Assembly (NCBI GenBank): GCA_026260175.1
Contig: JAKCWW010000192.1
Span: 62,001-126,000, forward strand
Origin: Reticulitermes lucifugus
Lineage: Eukaryota > Arthropoda > Insecta > Blattodea > Rhinotermitidae
DNA: 64,000 bases
Direction of reading: 5' to 3'
Made by a program: the position numbers and the translations under genes. The notes below the pieces were generated by a model. The model saw nothing but the letters and a program-made list of their open reading frames with translations. It was not told where the DNA came from and did not search any database. Below are positions 56,401 to 63,430 of the stretch, in pieces. Within the stretch, counting starts at the first letter, position 1; each line of letters starts with the position of its first letter.

Positions 56401-58802
56401 TTCTTCTCAAACTGAAGATATGTGTATTAAAGTGGAACATTCTAAGGACCTTGGGACTCCTGTATCAACTCAAACTGTTTCACTTGATATGCACACTATT
56501 TCTACAGAAACTGGACCTATTGAAGTAGCATCTGAAGAGTTACTTGAAAGGACATGTGTGAAACCTTCAAATTTAGAAATTAATTCAGATATTCAGAAAA
56601 ATATAAGTGGTAGCAGATATCAGCCAAAACCTCACTTATCACCTGAATACTCAGCAGAAGAAAATAATTCAACACCCATTGCCATAGTAGAATCTGATAT
56701 ATCTCTTGAAGAATTTACAGAGCTGAAAATGTCTGTTGGGACACAAACAATTTCTTCATCACCATTTCCAAGCACAATGGTGAGCCCTATGCGGCAGTTC
56801 CAGTTTTCAATAACAACGGTTTTCCCATCTGGCTCTCTCCTCTCTAGCAGTTCACCAATGAGATCACTGCTAATGCCCCTAGGTATGATATTTTTCTAAG
56901 CTGTACGTGAGAGTAATCAAACTGATGAATAATGCAAAAACACATTTTTAGTAACTACGTGATTTTTGTAGCTTAAATTTCTGGCTATGGAAGGTATCTC
57001 TGAAAACTTGTTTCTCTTACATTTGCACAGAAAATAATAATAAAAAAACATGAAATGTAGAACTCCTTTTCATTTTCCAGTACCTTAGAATATCCACTTT
57101 TTCACTGACTGGATAAGCCGTTCATGGTTCTCCATTTTCCTGATTGGGTGTTTAGCTTCATAGATCTCCAGTTTCTCAGCTGGTTTGATAAACTCCAGGT
57201 CCTTCATTTTCCTGGCTGTGTAAACACCACCAGATGTCTCCAACTTCCTTACTGGATAAATTAACACATGATTCTCCAGTTTCTTGTCTGGATGGATGAA
57301 GACCAGGATTCTCCAGTTTTGTCTCTGAATGAGCATTCTTCAGTTTCCTGACTGGTGTAACACCTTAAAGATCCTGTAACTTCCTAACTGAAAAGATAGA
57401 CATGTCCAGCATTCTCCACTTTTCCTAACTGTAAAAATAAAACCTCTAACAGTCTCCAGTTTCCTGGATGCACCTCCAAAAATCTCCAATTTCCTGAGTG
57501 AGTGGATAATCAGCTCCAGGATTATCGATTTTTCTGACTGAATGGGTGAATAAACATCTGTAGGATTCTCCTGTTCCATGAATGGATGGATGAACACCTC
57601 CAGGATTCTCCAGTTTCCTGACTAGGTAGATAAACACTTCCAGAATTCAAAATTTTTTTGCCCAGTCTTACTACATCATTTGTTCAAATATTAATTCCAA
57701 TACGGAATAAAGTTTTTCCATAAATCAAATAAGTGCTAGACATCAAAATTTTAGTATGTGCTATACATTAAAAAGAAATTGAAACTCTGTTTTATTTCTT
57801 AACATTGTTAATTTATCTAAAAATAAATTTAAAAACATTTTATGTGAAGTGTTGTATAATTGTTATATTATTATTAAATGTGGAAGGAGTTAGAAAGAAG
57901 TGCAAGGTGTTTAAAAAACATATACGTCAATAAACTTCATTATATACGTACATTACTGCAATTGTAAAGTAGTCGAAACTAAAAATGGATTAATCAGAAA
58001 TGTGTTTTTGTAGATTTGAATGTTTAATTTTATTCTGTGAAAGACAAATAACCACACAGTTCCTTGAAGGGGACATTTTCTTGGCTTGTTTTTGTAGTTC
58101 CTGTGTTTATTTTCCCATCTTTGTCTTTTATACTTCTGTAAAATATTTGATGGTTTTCCTTTCTTGCATTAACATTTCCAATATTGCTTTAACAGACATA
58201 GTATACGATAGTCTGTGATTTATGAGAGATGCGTAGCGGCCATTGAACCCTACCCTGATCCAGTTTAATCCCATATACATCCTCATGCCCTGTTTCTCTA
58301 AGATTCATTTTTATATTGTCCGTCAGGTTACATACCAAAATTTTGTACAGATTGCTGTTTTGCTCATGTGTGCCACACAATTTGTCCTTGTTTTCTGCCT
58401 TAATTATTTTCCTAATATTGTATGAAGAATACTAAGTTTCAAGCTCATCCTTACTTTCTAATTTTCTCCACTATCCTTTAGTTACTCCTAAGATGTTCAC
58501 ATATAAATCTGGCAAGAGCAGCACTGGCAAAAATAATGAACACCTGGATCTAAATAATTTAGCATATACTAAGTGCTGCTTTCATTAGTTCCACTTTAAT
58601 GATCTGTCAGTAGCATGTTTGTTATTGAGCATTATAGTGTCAAGTTCAATCCATTTGTGGTCCACTGCGGAACACTTGTGCGATTGTTGGTATGTGTCTG
58701 TGTGTTTGCAGGCGCAAACTCTTCGTAAGAAGGCGTCGAGAGTCGAGGATGATAACGAATCCCTGGTGTTGCAGCTCAAGAAAATGGCTACCAAGGCCAG
58801 AA
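35391..58802 (+). CDS. MTCL/SOGA-family coiled-coil protein (5' exons; gene continues past base 64000)
   Basis: A large cytoplasmic coiled-coil protein of the MTCL (microtubule cross-linking factor)/SOGA family, which organises non-centrosomal microtubules in animals. Exons 1-12 (35391-35488, 36107-36211, 40963-41103, 41580-41722, 43263-43428, 44662-44785, 46237-46494, 48066-48203, 49224-49498, 50499-50730, 52416-52550, 54083-54211) fit together in phase as 648 codons. Then come alternatives 13A (55871-56882) or 13B (58712-58802). Layout: Cys-rich N-terminal motif (residues about 14-38), Ser/Thr-rich disorder (40-345), coiled coils (346-560 and from 610). Family signatures include [45 protein letters not shown] and [13 protein letters not shown]. 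The C-terminal half is beyond the window. Family call from recall of sequence; no search was run. Confidence 0.88.
35489..36106 (+). other. MTCL/SOGA intron 1
   Basis: 618 bases. Nothing recognised; CpG is not depleted. Confidence 0.75.
36107..36211 (+). CDS. MTCL/SOGA exon 2
   Basis: Acceptor GTGTGTTTCACAG, donor GTAAGC, phase 2 to 2. It encodes [18 protein letters not shown], completing the CKRCFRDYKEHG motif begun in exon 1, then a Ser-rich run [13 protein letters not shown]. Only this frame keeps exon 3 open. The 4.75-kb intron that follows contains a candidate second promoter. Confidence 0.78.
36287..36415. repeat. Mixed trinucleotide array
   Basis: CCACCACCACCACC grades into ACTACTACCACTACC and then GTCGTCGTCGTC. 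It is interrupted, so old. Confidence 0.85.
36930..37276 (+). mobile_element. LINE 3' end
   Basis: One long frame with a single stop: [60 protein letters not shown] and [15 protein letters not shown]. This is the C-terminus of a common insect LINE family. It is 5'-truncated and fairly well kept, hence rather young. A reverse-sense scrap of the same end lies at 60125-60180. Confidence 0.88.
37370..37475 (-). repeat. Fold-back family fragment, minus
   Basis: In reverse complement CCCACGTTTCTGAGGAACG and a preceding GGAGGATAATAACC match the family at 37960. Confidence 0.5.
37553..37850. repeat. Dispersed GC-rich repeat
   Basis: CCCTTGGTGGGCTTTGGCAT to CGGCAGCTCCCGGGGAGG. GC-rich against its surroundings, open on both strands, and of a type widely dispersed in insect genomes as I recall. 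Element class unknown. Confidence 0.55.
37945..38105. repeat. Hairpin element, GACGTTTCG family
   Basis: GGTTAGTGGTTCCCGACGTT, TCGAAGGAAGGT and CTTCATCTTCAAGG pair with AAAGATGAAGGCACTACCTT, CCTTCGAAACGTCAGG and CACTAACCGC. Arms of about 55 bases, loop of about 40 bases. It is the best copy of the family in this window. Confidence 0.85.
39650..39790. repeat. Fold-back family fragment
   Basis: GTGCCCGACGTTTGCAGAC and GTGTCATCTTCAAGGGTCAA, then TTTCGACCCTTGAAGAC inverted. Partial arms only. Confidence 0.6.
39890..40120 (+). promoter_or_regulatory. Candidate internal CpG-rich promoter in intron 2
   Basis: About 20 CpG fall in 39901-40140, against about one in the 475-base intron after exon 3. 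At 40049-40058 is GCGCATGCGT, a near-palindrome like the NRF1 (insect erect-wing) site. CpG depletion begins just downstream and lasts to the window end. No TATA box is seen. Direction is inferred from the gene. It could be a chance CpG-rich island. Confidence 0.4.
40963..41103 (+). CDS. MTCL/SOGA exon 3 (Ser-rich)
   Basis: Acceptor TTGTTTGCATAG, donor GTGTAT, phase 2 to 2. It encodes [20 protein letters not shown] and [19 protein letters not shown], low-complexity and probably disordered. Ser/Asp clusters of this kind suit phosphorylation. An in-frame ATG (40955) overlaps the acceptor and could serve only unspliced or internally started transcripts. Confidence 0.85.
41580..41722 (+). CDS. 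MTCL/SOGA exon 4
   Basis: Acceptor ACATTTCCCAG, donor GTACTT, phase 2 to 1. It encodes [20 protein letters not shown], then a Thr/Val stretch and the basic patch LPRRRRVPP. No known domain is visible. The basic, Pro-containing stretch could touch microtubules, by analogy only. Confidence 0.85.
43263..43428 (+). CDS. MTCL/SOGA exon 5
   Basis: Acceptor AGTGTTATACAG has a poor pyrimidine tract; a second in-frame AG six bases on would drop two residues (Ala-Thr). Donor GTACAA. Phase 1 to 2. It encodes [18 protein letters not shown], then a Ser/Thr-rich run and [12 protein letters not shown]. The stretch is disordered in character and basic. Confidence 0.8.
43866..44056. mobile_element. Pogo-like MITE
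   Basis: Ends TACATTGGAACTCGGTTACA and TTATAACCGGGTTCGACTGTA are inverted copies with TA at the outside, as in pogo/Tigger-type non-autonomous elements. The middle has several GTTATAACC-like steps and no gene. Confidence 0.65.
44662..44785 (+). CDS. MTCL/SOGA exon 6
   Basis: Acceptor ACACTGACAG is followed at once by CAG, a NAGNAG site whose second use would remove one Ser. Donor GTGAGT. Phase 2 to 0. It encodes [20 protein letters not shown], then [17 protein letters not shown]. Confidence 0.85.
45975..46115 (+). repeat. SINE, family B
   Basis: CCAATTTGAATCTTAGCTGG (B-box-like), then CCTAGGCAAATGATGGGATA and TAGGTCATGACC. Confidence 0.65.
46237..46494 (+). CDS. MTCL/SOGA exon 7 (Ser/acidic)
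   Basis: Acceptor TTTTCTTCTGTAG, donor GTTTGT, phase 0 to 0, 86 codons. It encodes a Ser/Lys-rich part ([20 protein letters not shown]), then a Gly-Ser run and the acidic [17 protein letters not shown], ending [10 protein letters not shown] just before the coiled coil. It is the last disordered exon ahead of the rod. Confidence 0.88.
47022..47070. repeat. (CTC)n microsatellite
   Basis: About 15 CTC units with one TTC step, in intron 7. Its reverse strand makes a spurious poly-Glu frame. Confidence 0.95.
47785..47925 (+). repeat. SINE, family B, body only
   Basis: TTCTCAGTTTCTCCAGGCAG, then GGTAATGGTGCCG and AGGCCATGACCACTTCCTTT. Confidence 0.6.
48066..48203 (+). CDS. MTCL/SOGA exon 8 (coiled coil start)
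   Basis: Acceptor GTGGCTTCACAG, phase 0 to 0, 46 codons. It encodes [38 protein letters not shown] and PSKTAASE, a hallmark of the family. The donor GAG/GTATGG has a close rival five bases on (ATG/GTAAGC), whose use would give a stop at once in exon 9. Confidence 0.95.
48204..49223 (+). other. MTCL/SOGA intron 8
   Basis: 1,020 bases. The right half is the LINE fragment at 48632-49010. The rest is unremarkable. Confidence 0.75.
48632..49010 (-). mobile_element. LINE 3' fragment
   Basis: In reverse complement GAGGCTGGAGAAAACTATAT and TTTGTACTCTTTACCAATTA correspond to the [18 protein letters not shown] run of LINE C-termini, then [11 protein letters not shown]. It matches 33845-34265 in layout. 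Confidence 0.7.
49224..49498 (+). CDS. MTCL/SOGA exon 9 (coiled coil)
   Basis: Acceptor GTGACAACAG, donor GTACCA, phase 0 to 2. It encodes [40 protein letters not shown], and [20 protein letters not shown], then [16 protein letters not shown]. Heptad Leu spacing and dense Glu/Lys mark a long coiled coil. No insertion is seen against the family pattern. Confidence 0.96.
49499..50498 (+). other. MTCL/SOGA intron 9
   Basis: 1,000 bases, AT-rich, with the palindrome at 49621 and nothing else recognised. Confidence 0.75.
49621..49650. repeat. Short perfect hairpin
   Basis: GTGTGAGCATGCA, loop TGTG, TGCATGCTCACAC: 13 perfect pairs, 122 bases after exon 9. A purine-pyrimidine alternating centre could also favour Z-form or slippage. 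Confidence 0.85.
50499..50730 (+). CDS. MTCL/SOGA exon 10 (coiled coil)
   Basis: Acceptor GTTTGTTGTGCAG, non-consensus donor GTTAGT, phase 2 to 0. It encodes [40 protein letters not shown] and [17 protein letters not shown]. The rod continues with one Gly-Gly break (EAAGGQTG). Confidence 0.96.
50731..52415 (+). other. MTCL/SOGA intron 10
   Basis: 1,685 bases, AT-rich; nothing recognised. Confidence 0.75.
52416..52550 (+). CDS. MTCL/SOGA exon 11
   Basis: Acceptor TTATTTCTACAG, donor GTCAGT, phase 0 to 0, 45 codons. It encodes [20 protein letters not shown] and then [20 protein letters not shown], ending KVSSGE. The coiled coil gives way to a Lys-rich linker. Confidence 0.94.
53425..53592. 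mobile_element. Pogo-like MITE
   Basis: TACATTAAAACCCCGATTTA and TTAAATAGGGGTTTTACTGTA form inverted ends with outer TA. An internal inverted TTTAGTGA/TCATTAAA pattern follows. Different subfamily from 43866. Confidence 0.7.
53795..53960 (+). repeat. SINE, family B
   Basis: GTATTGGTAATGTTAGGTGG and ACCAGGTTCAGTTTTCAAC (head remnant), then CAGATGCTGGGATAGGACCT and AGGCCAAAACTGCC. Confidence 0.6.
54083..54211 (+). CDS. MTCL/SOGA exon 12
   Basis: Acceptor TTTGTGTGAAACAG, donor GTGAGT, phase 0 to 0, 43 codons. It encodes [40 protein letters not shown] and [13 protein letters not shown] is a conserved linker of the family. This exon is the branch point for 13A or 13B. Confidence 0.95.
54625..54765 (+). 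repeat. SINE, family B
   Basis: CAAGCTTCAATCTTGACTAG, TTTTCTGTGGCTCTCAGTC, TCCAGGTATATTCTAGTG and GGGCCACAGCC in the usual order. Confidence 0.55.
54935..55125 (-). repeat. SINE-like repeat, family A, interrupted by gap
   Basis: Left of the gap GGTAAAGTTCTCCTTAGAAC and GGCCACGAAGGC are the reverse of the 29745 type; right of it TATAGGAGGCTGGGTGGGCC follows the 29415 type. Confidence 0.6.
54995..55044. other. Assembly gap (50 N)
   Basis: Fifty N inside an interspersed repeat in intron 12. The repeat flanks it on both sides, so the gap is probably a repeat-caused break of standard size; the true length is unknown. Confidence 0.98.
55871..56899 (+). CDS. MTCL/SOGA alternative exon 13A with TQT array
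   Basis: Open for 342 codons from acceptor TAAAACTCAG to TAA at 56897-56899, with a GTATGA donor at 56883 that would end it at 56882 in phase 1. The protein is Ser/Thr/Ile-rich and disordered in character. It holds SGTQTN (56072), VYTQTV (56198), ESTQTD (56291), VEIQTE (56327), SSQTED (56405), VSTQTV (56468) and VGTQTI (56741); bracketed positions give the first base of the core triplet. These resemble the TQT-anchored motif bound by dynein light chain LC8. RQFQ followed by aromatic, then xxT and SG occurs near both ends (56000 and 56792), an internal duplication. It can replace exon 13B (same phases) or end the protein at about 990 residues. Coding status is strong from length; the function is inference. 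Confidence 0.82.
   Translation, partial: LQSSRKHKIFSADWRNIPTLPSLRPDVVPLLYQQEISPVDISRRQFQYAVTVLHSGGTCRTPRISSGTQTNVLNIPITSQSRPVIIQSPADTQMSPQISGGEVVKISVYTQTVQPTNLVSAGDKGVDIGEVTNTVKTTESTQTDSLVQVSVEIQTEKLLKVTEISETNIPTEHQISASSQTEDMCIKVEHSKDLGTPVSTQTVSLDMHTISTETGPIEVASEELLERTCVKPSNLEINSDIQKNISGSRYQPKPHLSPEYSAEENNSTPIAIVESDISLEEFTELKMSVGTQTISSSPFPSTMVSPMRQFQFSITTVFPSGSLLSSSSPMRSLLMPLGMIFF
57039..57044 (+). terminator. Candidate poly(A) signal after exon 13A
   Basis: AATAAA lies 140 bases after the TAA that ends exon 13A when its donor is ignored. It would let 13A act as a terminal exon. Such hexamers are common in AT-rich introns, so this is only suggestive. Confidence 0.35.
57085..57645. repeat. 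Diverged minisatellite, unit about 40-45 bases
   Basis: About 13 units built on GATTCTCCAGTTTCCTGACT plus a GGATGGATAAACACCTCCAG-like half, with much drift and uneven unit length. The reverse strand is open in overlapping frames (RKLEN-type periodic peptide) because unit length is often a multiple of three. It lies about 200 bases after exon 13A. Confidence 0.85.
58712..58802 (+). CDS. MTCL/SOGA exon 13B (coiled coil)
   Basis: Acceptor GTGTTTGCAG, donor GTATGT, phase 0 to 1. It encodes [20 protein letters not shown] and [10 protein letters not shown], directly continuing [11 protein letters not shown] of exon 12 as in other family members. The next exon must begin with two bases of a codon; none was recognised before base 64000. 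Confidence 0.93.
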
Positions 58803-59649
58803 GTATGTTAAAGATAAAATAAAAAGAAAAGTCTCTTTGCAGCCTTTTTTCAAAGTGAATTTCGAATTTCATAGAGGAAAGACATGGCAAACTTTATTAT
58901 ACTAAATCTGACTTTACCCATCTCTTTACTTGCTTTTAACACTTTACATAATTGCAGTGCTTTGTCAATTGATATTCATCTTCTTTGTAAATTTTAGGTT
59001 TATGATAAGAAAGGTATTAACATCTGGAGAGAACACAAGCTTAGATTTATTTTTGTTGAAATAAGTTTTTAGTAGGATGTATCAGTCTACAATGACACCA
59101 TGCAAGAAACTATATACCTAACTCCTTGTTGAATGCTTGGGGTACATTCCTGTAAAACATTGTGCTGGCCAAAAGTGCATTTGAGATAATGAGCTTCTCA
59201 CGGCAGTGCAGAGGAAGGTCAAAATCTTCAGGGCATCCTGAAGGTACCGTTCTACCAGACTACACAGTGTTACATCCCATCTTGAAAAGTGCATTTGTCA
59301 CAACCGCACTAACCAATATGGTAATCATGCCTTAGTGGTTTTAACTGTCTTAGAGCTAGATTACTATTCTTTAGATTGCATTAGTTGTAGCTTTGAGGGT
59401 AGACGTTGCTAGAGCTGAAATTTACCATTCACTTCCATCTGATATGGGTGTTAAAAATATTTGGAGCTGCACCTCTGTACCCCTTATGTTACATGCTTTC
59501 AAGCTACAATTCATAATCCTTTTTTATCCTCTGTAGACAGATTGTAACTCCAGATTTTACACTGTTATTTAACAAAAAATTAATTATGTTCAATTATTTC
59601 AAGTTGTGAAAGTAAATGGAACAGGAGGCAATGTGTGGAAGATTACTGT

Positions 59650-59850
59650 CCAGGTTCTTGAGTTTTTAGCAGTGGTGTATCTAATGATTCTGTTTTTCTG
59701 GGATATAATGCTCTGTTAATGGGTAATCCTAGAGCAGTTTTTCAAAGACCTATCAACTCTTGAAGATGATAACCCTACGTTCCCTGGAAACATCAGGATC
59801 CGATTACCCATTAATGTAGCACATATCCCAGAAGAATGAAATCCCAAATT
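59650..59850. repeat. Fold-back element, GACGTTTCG-related
   Basis: TTCTGGGATATAATGCTCTG and ATGGGTAATCCTAGAGCAG pair with CATCAGGATCCGATTACCCA and AGCACATATCCCAGAA around a CTTGAAGATGATAACC centre. Old and diverged. Confidence 0.65.
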
Positions 59851-60124
59851 TGCTGTACCCATATATATCATAAAATGTACTGAAGTGTCAGGAAGTTAGT
59901 TGACTCTCCAACAGATGGAATTAGGAGATAGGAGGAAACTGAACTAAACCATTTTGGTACAGAGAGGAGAGATTGCGTTAGCTGTATTGTCATTAAGTTC
60001 CTTGGCAAATCACCAAGGCAGGCAGTAATTGCTAACCAAACTGATGAAGGTACCAGTAAAACATTGGATATATTGTGAAAGATTCACTCCATGCCCTCAC
60101 TCTTTATCCCCTCCACTCTTGCCA

Positions 60125-60180
60125 ATTCATTCTCATTCTGTAGTCTGTCTTACGACAGGTCCGTAGCCTCTTCCAGATGG
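60125..60180 (-). mobile_element. LINE 3' scrap
   Basis: CTTACGACAGGTCCGTAGCC with TCTTCCAGATGG is the reverse of the [10 protein letters not shown] coding end seen at 37235-37262. Confidence 0.7.
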
Positions 60181-63100
60181 TAAAAAGAAGAACAAGAATA
60201 CCAACAAGACATTTCATTGAGCATAGTCTTTAAGATACTAGCCCTCACACTACTCCATAGCCAAAAAACTCAAAATCATGAATGCTTCTAATGCAAATTC
60301 CAAGCTTAGCAATATATATGGGTAGATTTTTTAATGTTCAGGTTGTTAGAAGGTTGAGATAAAAGTTAATATTACTGTTACTTTCTTGCATAACAGCAAA
60401 TATATTGAAAGCAGTTTAAACCAGTAGCATACTTAAGTAGCTGTGGGATATCTGTGCTTCAGCAAGTCCAAAATTATTTTCGGTTAAAGTCCAAGAAATT
60501 ATCTTATTAGACAACAAATACAGTGTGTCTATACAAAAGTTTCTTGATGACTTTGAAGTACAAAATCAAATAGTAGGTCATTTGGTTAAATCTTGAAGAA
60601 TGACTTCCTATTTGTCATGCCCATCCTTAAGCATCATGATTATTTTATGGATGTGTTGGAAGTACAGGTTCCTAAGACAGTGTGTGTAATAATCATGTAA
60701 TATCAATTGACAACACTGCACTCAAATCCAGTTTAATGAAAATTTTATTTAAAATTCAATGTGTTTTCTTTAAAATATTCCCCTGGAATGACCTGAAACT
60801 AGTTTTAATCCTCTTAATTAATGAAGACATTAACTAACATTATTTTTGTTTGATTTTTCTGAGCCGTGACCATTTTCTAAAGCTGCATTTAACTAGAGAG
60901 ATTCTCCATGGATGTATTAAAATCTTGAAGGGCAGGATGCCTTTAGTAAACTTAAGTGAGGTGCAATCATGGACAAATATATATTCCCTGATAATTTCAT
61001 CTTGTTTAAACCCTTTCACTATTAATGCTTTTTGTGCTAAGTATTATATATAAAAACTGTGTAGACTGATTGTTTATACATAGAACCATTTCCTTTGGTC
61101 ATAAAATTAAAATGGTCTGTACTGATATCGTGCTTTGTGCATTAATATGTTTGGTCACATAGGAAATTCATTCTCAGTGTGAAACATATGAAATGATATG
61201 TGAGATTTGAATGTTTAAATTCCATAGCACTGCTTGCAAAGTTTTTGTGGAGATAGTAAACACATCTTGCTTTATTGCCTCTTTCAAATTATCATTTTTG
61301 TAAAGTTTAGGTTTGGCCACTTCTTCCTTGAGAGCATCCTATATAAAAGTCACTTGAATTTAAATTTGATGAAAGATGTTAAACAGACATGTGTTGAATA
61401 AAAAAAAGTATATATTGTGAATTTTATTATTAAATAAACTTTAAGTAATTTGAAATGAATGGCTATAATTAAAACACACATTACAGTGGAGAAAAGGAAA
61501 ATAAATGAAAAAGAAAGCAAAATAGTACTATTTGACATCGACAAGTTCTGAGAGTCATTTGATGCCTTCATGATGTGGCAAAGTTTATTATTCATGCTGA
61601 AAGAGGGACATTATAACTTTCACATGCATTTTCATAAAAATTTAATTGAATCTTAAAGTAAGGAATAAGCATAATTTGTACTGTATTCTCATGTTTATTA
61701 ATGTTAACATATGACATTTCTCTTTCTTATTTGTTATGTAATTTCTTCAAACAGAAAGATAGAAAATGTTTGAGCGCATTGTATATTCGACAGAACACTT
61801 CTTTATGATGCACAAAATGCTTTCCTGTGTGAAACAGATTGTCCTGTTGTAATAGTGAAAGGGTTGTATTCGGTATGGAATTGTGTTTGTTTTCCTTTTG
61901 AAGTATTTTGTATATCCATGCAATTATTTTATTTCAATAACACATTTGAATTTGAATGAGACACTACAGATTGGAAAAACATTACAGTTAAAACAATGAC
62001 ATCACCTATCATTTTAGCAAATAAGGTGAGGTGGACTTTCCTACCCTTCATCAGTTTAATGCATTCCATGTTATATGGCATGTGTAATAAACAAAGGATT
62101 TACTAACACAAAATGGTGACGTTCAAGTTGTGGTGATTATTTTAATATCTTATTTTATTAATAAATTTCTCATAAATGGTAAGAAATTGGACAAACAAAG
62201 AACATTATTCCACACGATGTGTTGCATGGAGAGAATTATTTGTGATTCATAACAACCTCTCTGTTCAATGATCCACAAATCAGAAGATCTTTCAAGTACA
62301 AGTAGTGCACCTTACATAGCAGTTTCCATCAGATAATAACCACATTTACTACTTAGGTGTAAATACAGAATTGGTGCCCCTGTCTCACACAACATATTTA
62401 GTTGTCAAATGACAACAGGGTATTAGATGCATGACAGCTATGTTCCGGTATAATTAAAGTTGTTTTATTCATAAAGGAAAATTCAGTGTTGATCTAGTCC
62501 ATGCTTTCTCTTATGGTTATTTTATTCACCTTTCATTTTTTGTCACTACGCTTTTAATGTTTATTATCCCCTGTGCTCAATAATACATTAGGGAAGAAGG
62601 AATGCATATGTTTCCATTCATATTTATAGTATTACATGTAGTATCAGTACATTTGATTCGGAAATGTACGTACAGTATTGAAAATATTAATATAATACAA
62701 AGGATAAAAGCAGTAAAATAGAGGAAGGGACAGGGGAACTAATTTTCATTTTTACAGTTCCAGACACATGTAGCATGGAACATAATTTAATAACCAGTCT
62801 CAAAAGAACATTGGAGTTACTTGTGAGTTTAATAAGAACACTGGTGCAGTTAATTCTCACACCAATCCTGCTGTTTACTTGCATTATGCATGGGGTTTAA
62901 TTTAACACTGGAAATGGGGGTAGACAACATCTGCATAGTAGTTTCATAGTGCTTATTTCAATGATGCTACTTACAGTGCATTGGAAGATTGTAACTATTT
63001 TTCCCAACATATCGTAGTGAATCCCCTTACCTGTATTGTAATAATATCCTTCATAATATGTGTTAGTCATTTCCCCAGGCTTTTGTACTGGTCTGGTGTG

Positions 63101-63256
63101 TTTGCTTAGTTCTAAGAAGCGATTTCCACCACTTGGGTAGTTTTGAGTGGGTAGTTTAGACTGCATTTCTCTTAGTCATATGTGGAAATAGAAATATTTT
63201 TGCTTTGTACATAGAATAACACTTTGCATGATCCAGTTCTAAACAGTTATGTTATC

Positions 63257-63272
63257 ATTTATTATTATTATT

Positions 63273-63311
<39 letters not shown>

Positions 63312-63313
63312 GA
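63257..63313. repeat. (ATT)n(GTT)n microsatellite
   Basis: About six ATT units, then about thirteen GTT units. Confidence 0.95.
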
Positions 63314-63349
63314 GAAATTGGAAGAATATGAAAAAGTGATTTGTCTCCA

Positions 63350-63430
63350 TTCTGTTTTATTCTATTGTATTGCATTCTATTCTGTTCTAATCTATTCTAG
63401 TCTCTTCTATTCTATTCTATTCTATTATAC
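63350..63430. repeat. (TATTC)n pentanucleotide repeat
   Basis: About fifteen imperfect TATTC/TGTTC units right after the trinucleotide repeat. Confidence 0.9.

Larger units (their letters stand above)
56900..58711 (+). other. Region between exons 13A and 13B
   Basis: Contains the candidate poly(A) signal and the minisatellite at 57085-57645. From 57650 to 58711 it is AT-rich with nothing recognised. Confidence 0.75.

Noticed and set aside
57085-57637. Overlapping minus-strand frames with RKLEN-type repeats as a repetitive protein gene
   Set aside because: Periodicity comes from the minisatellite; units vary in length and frame, and no start, splice or promoter support is seen.
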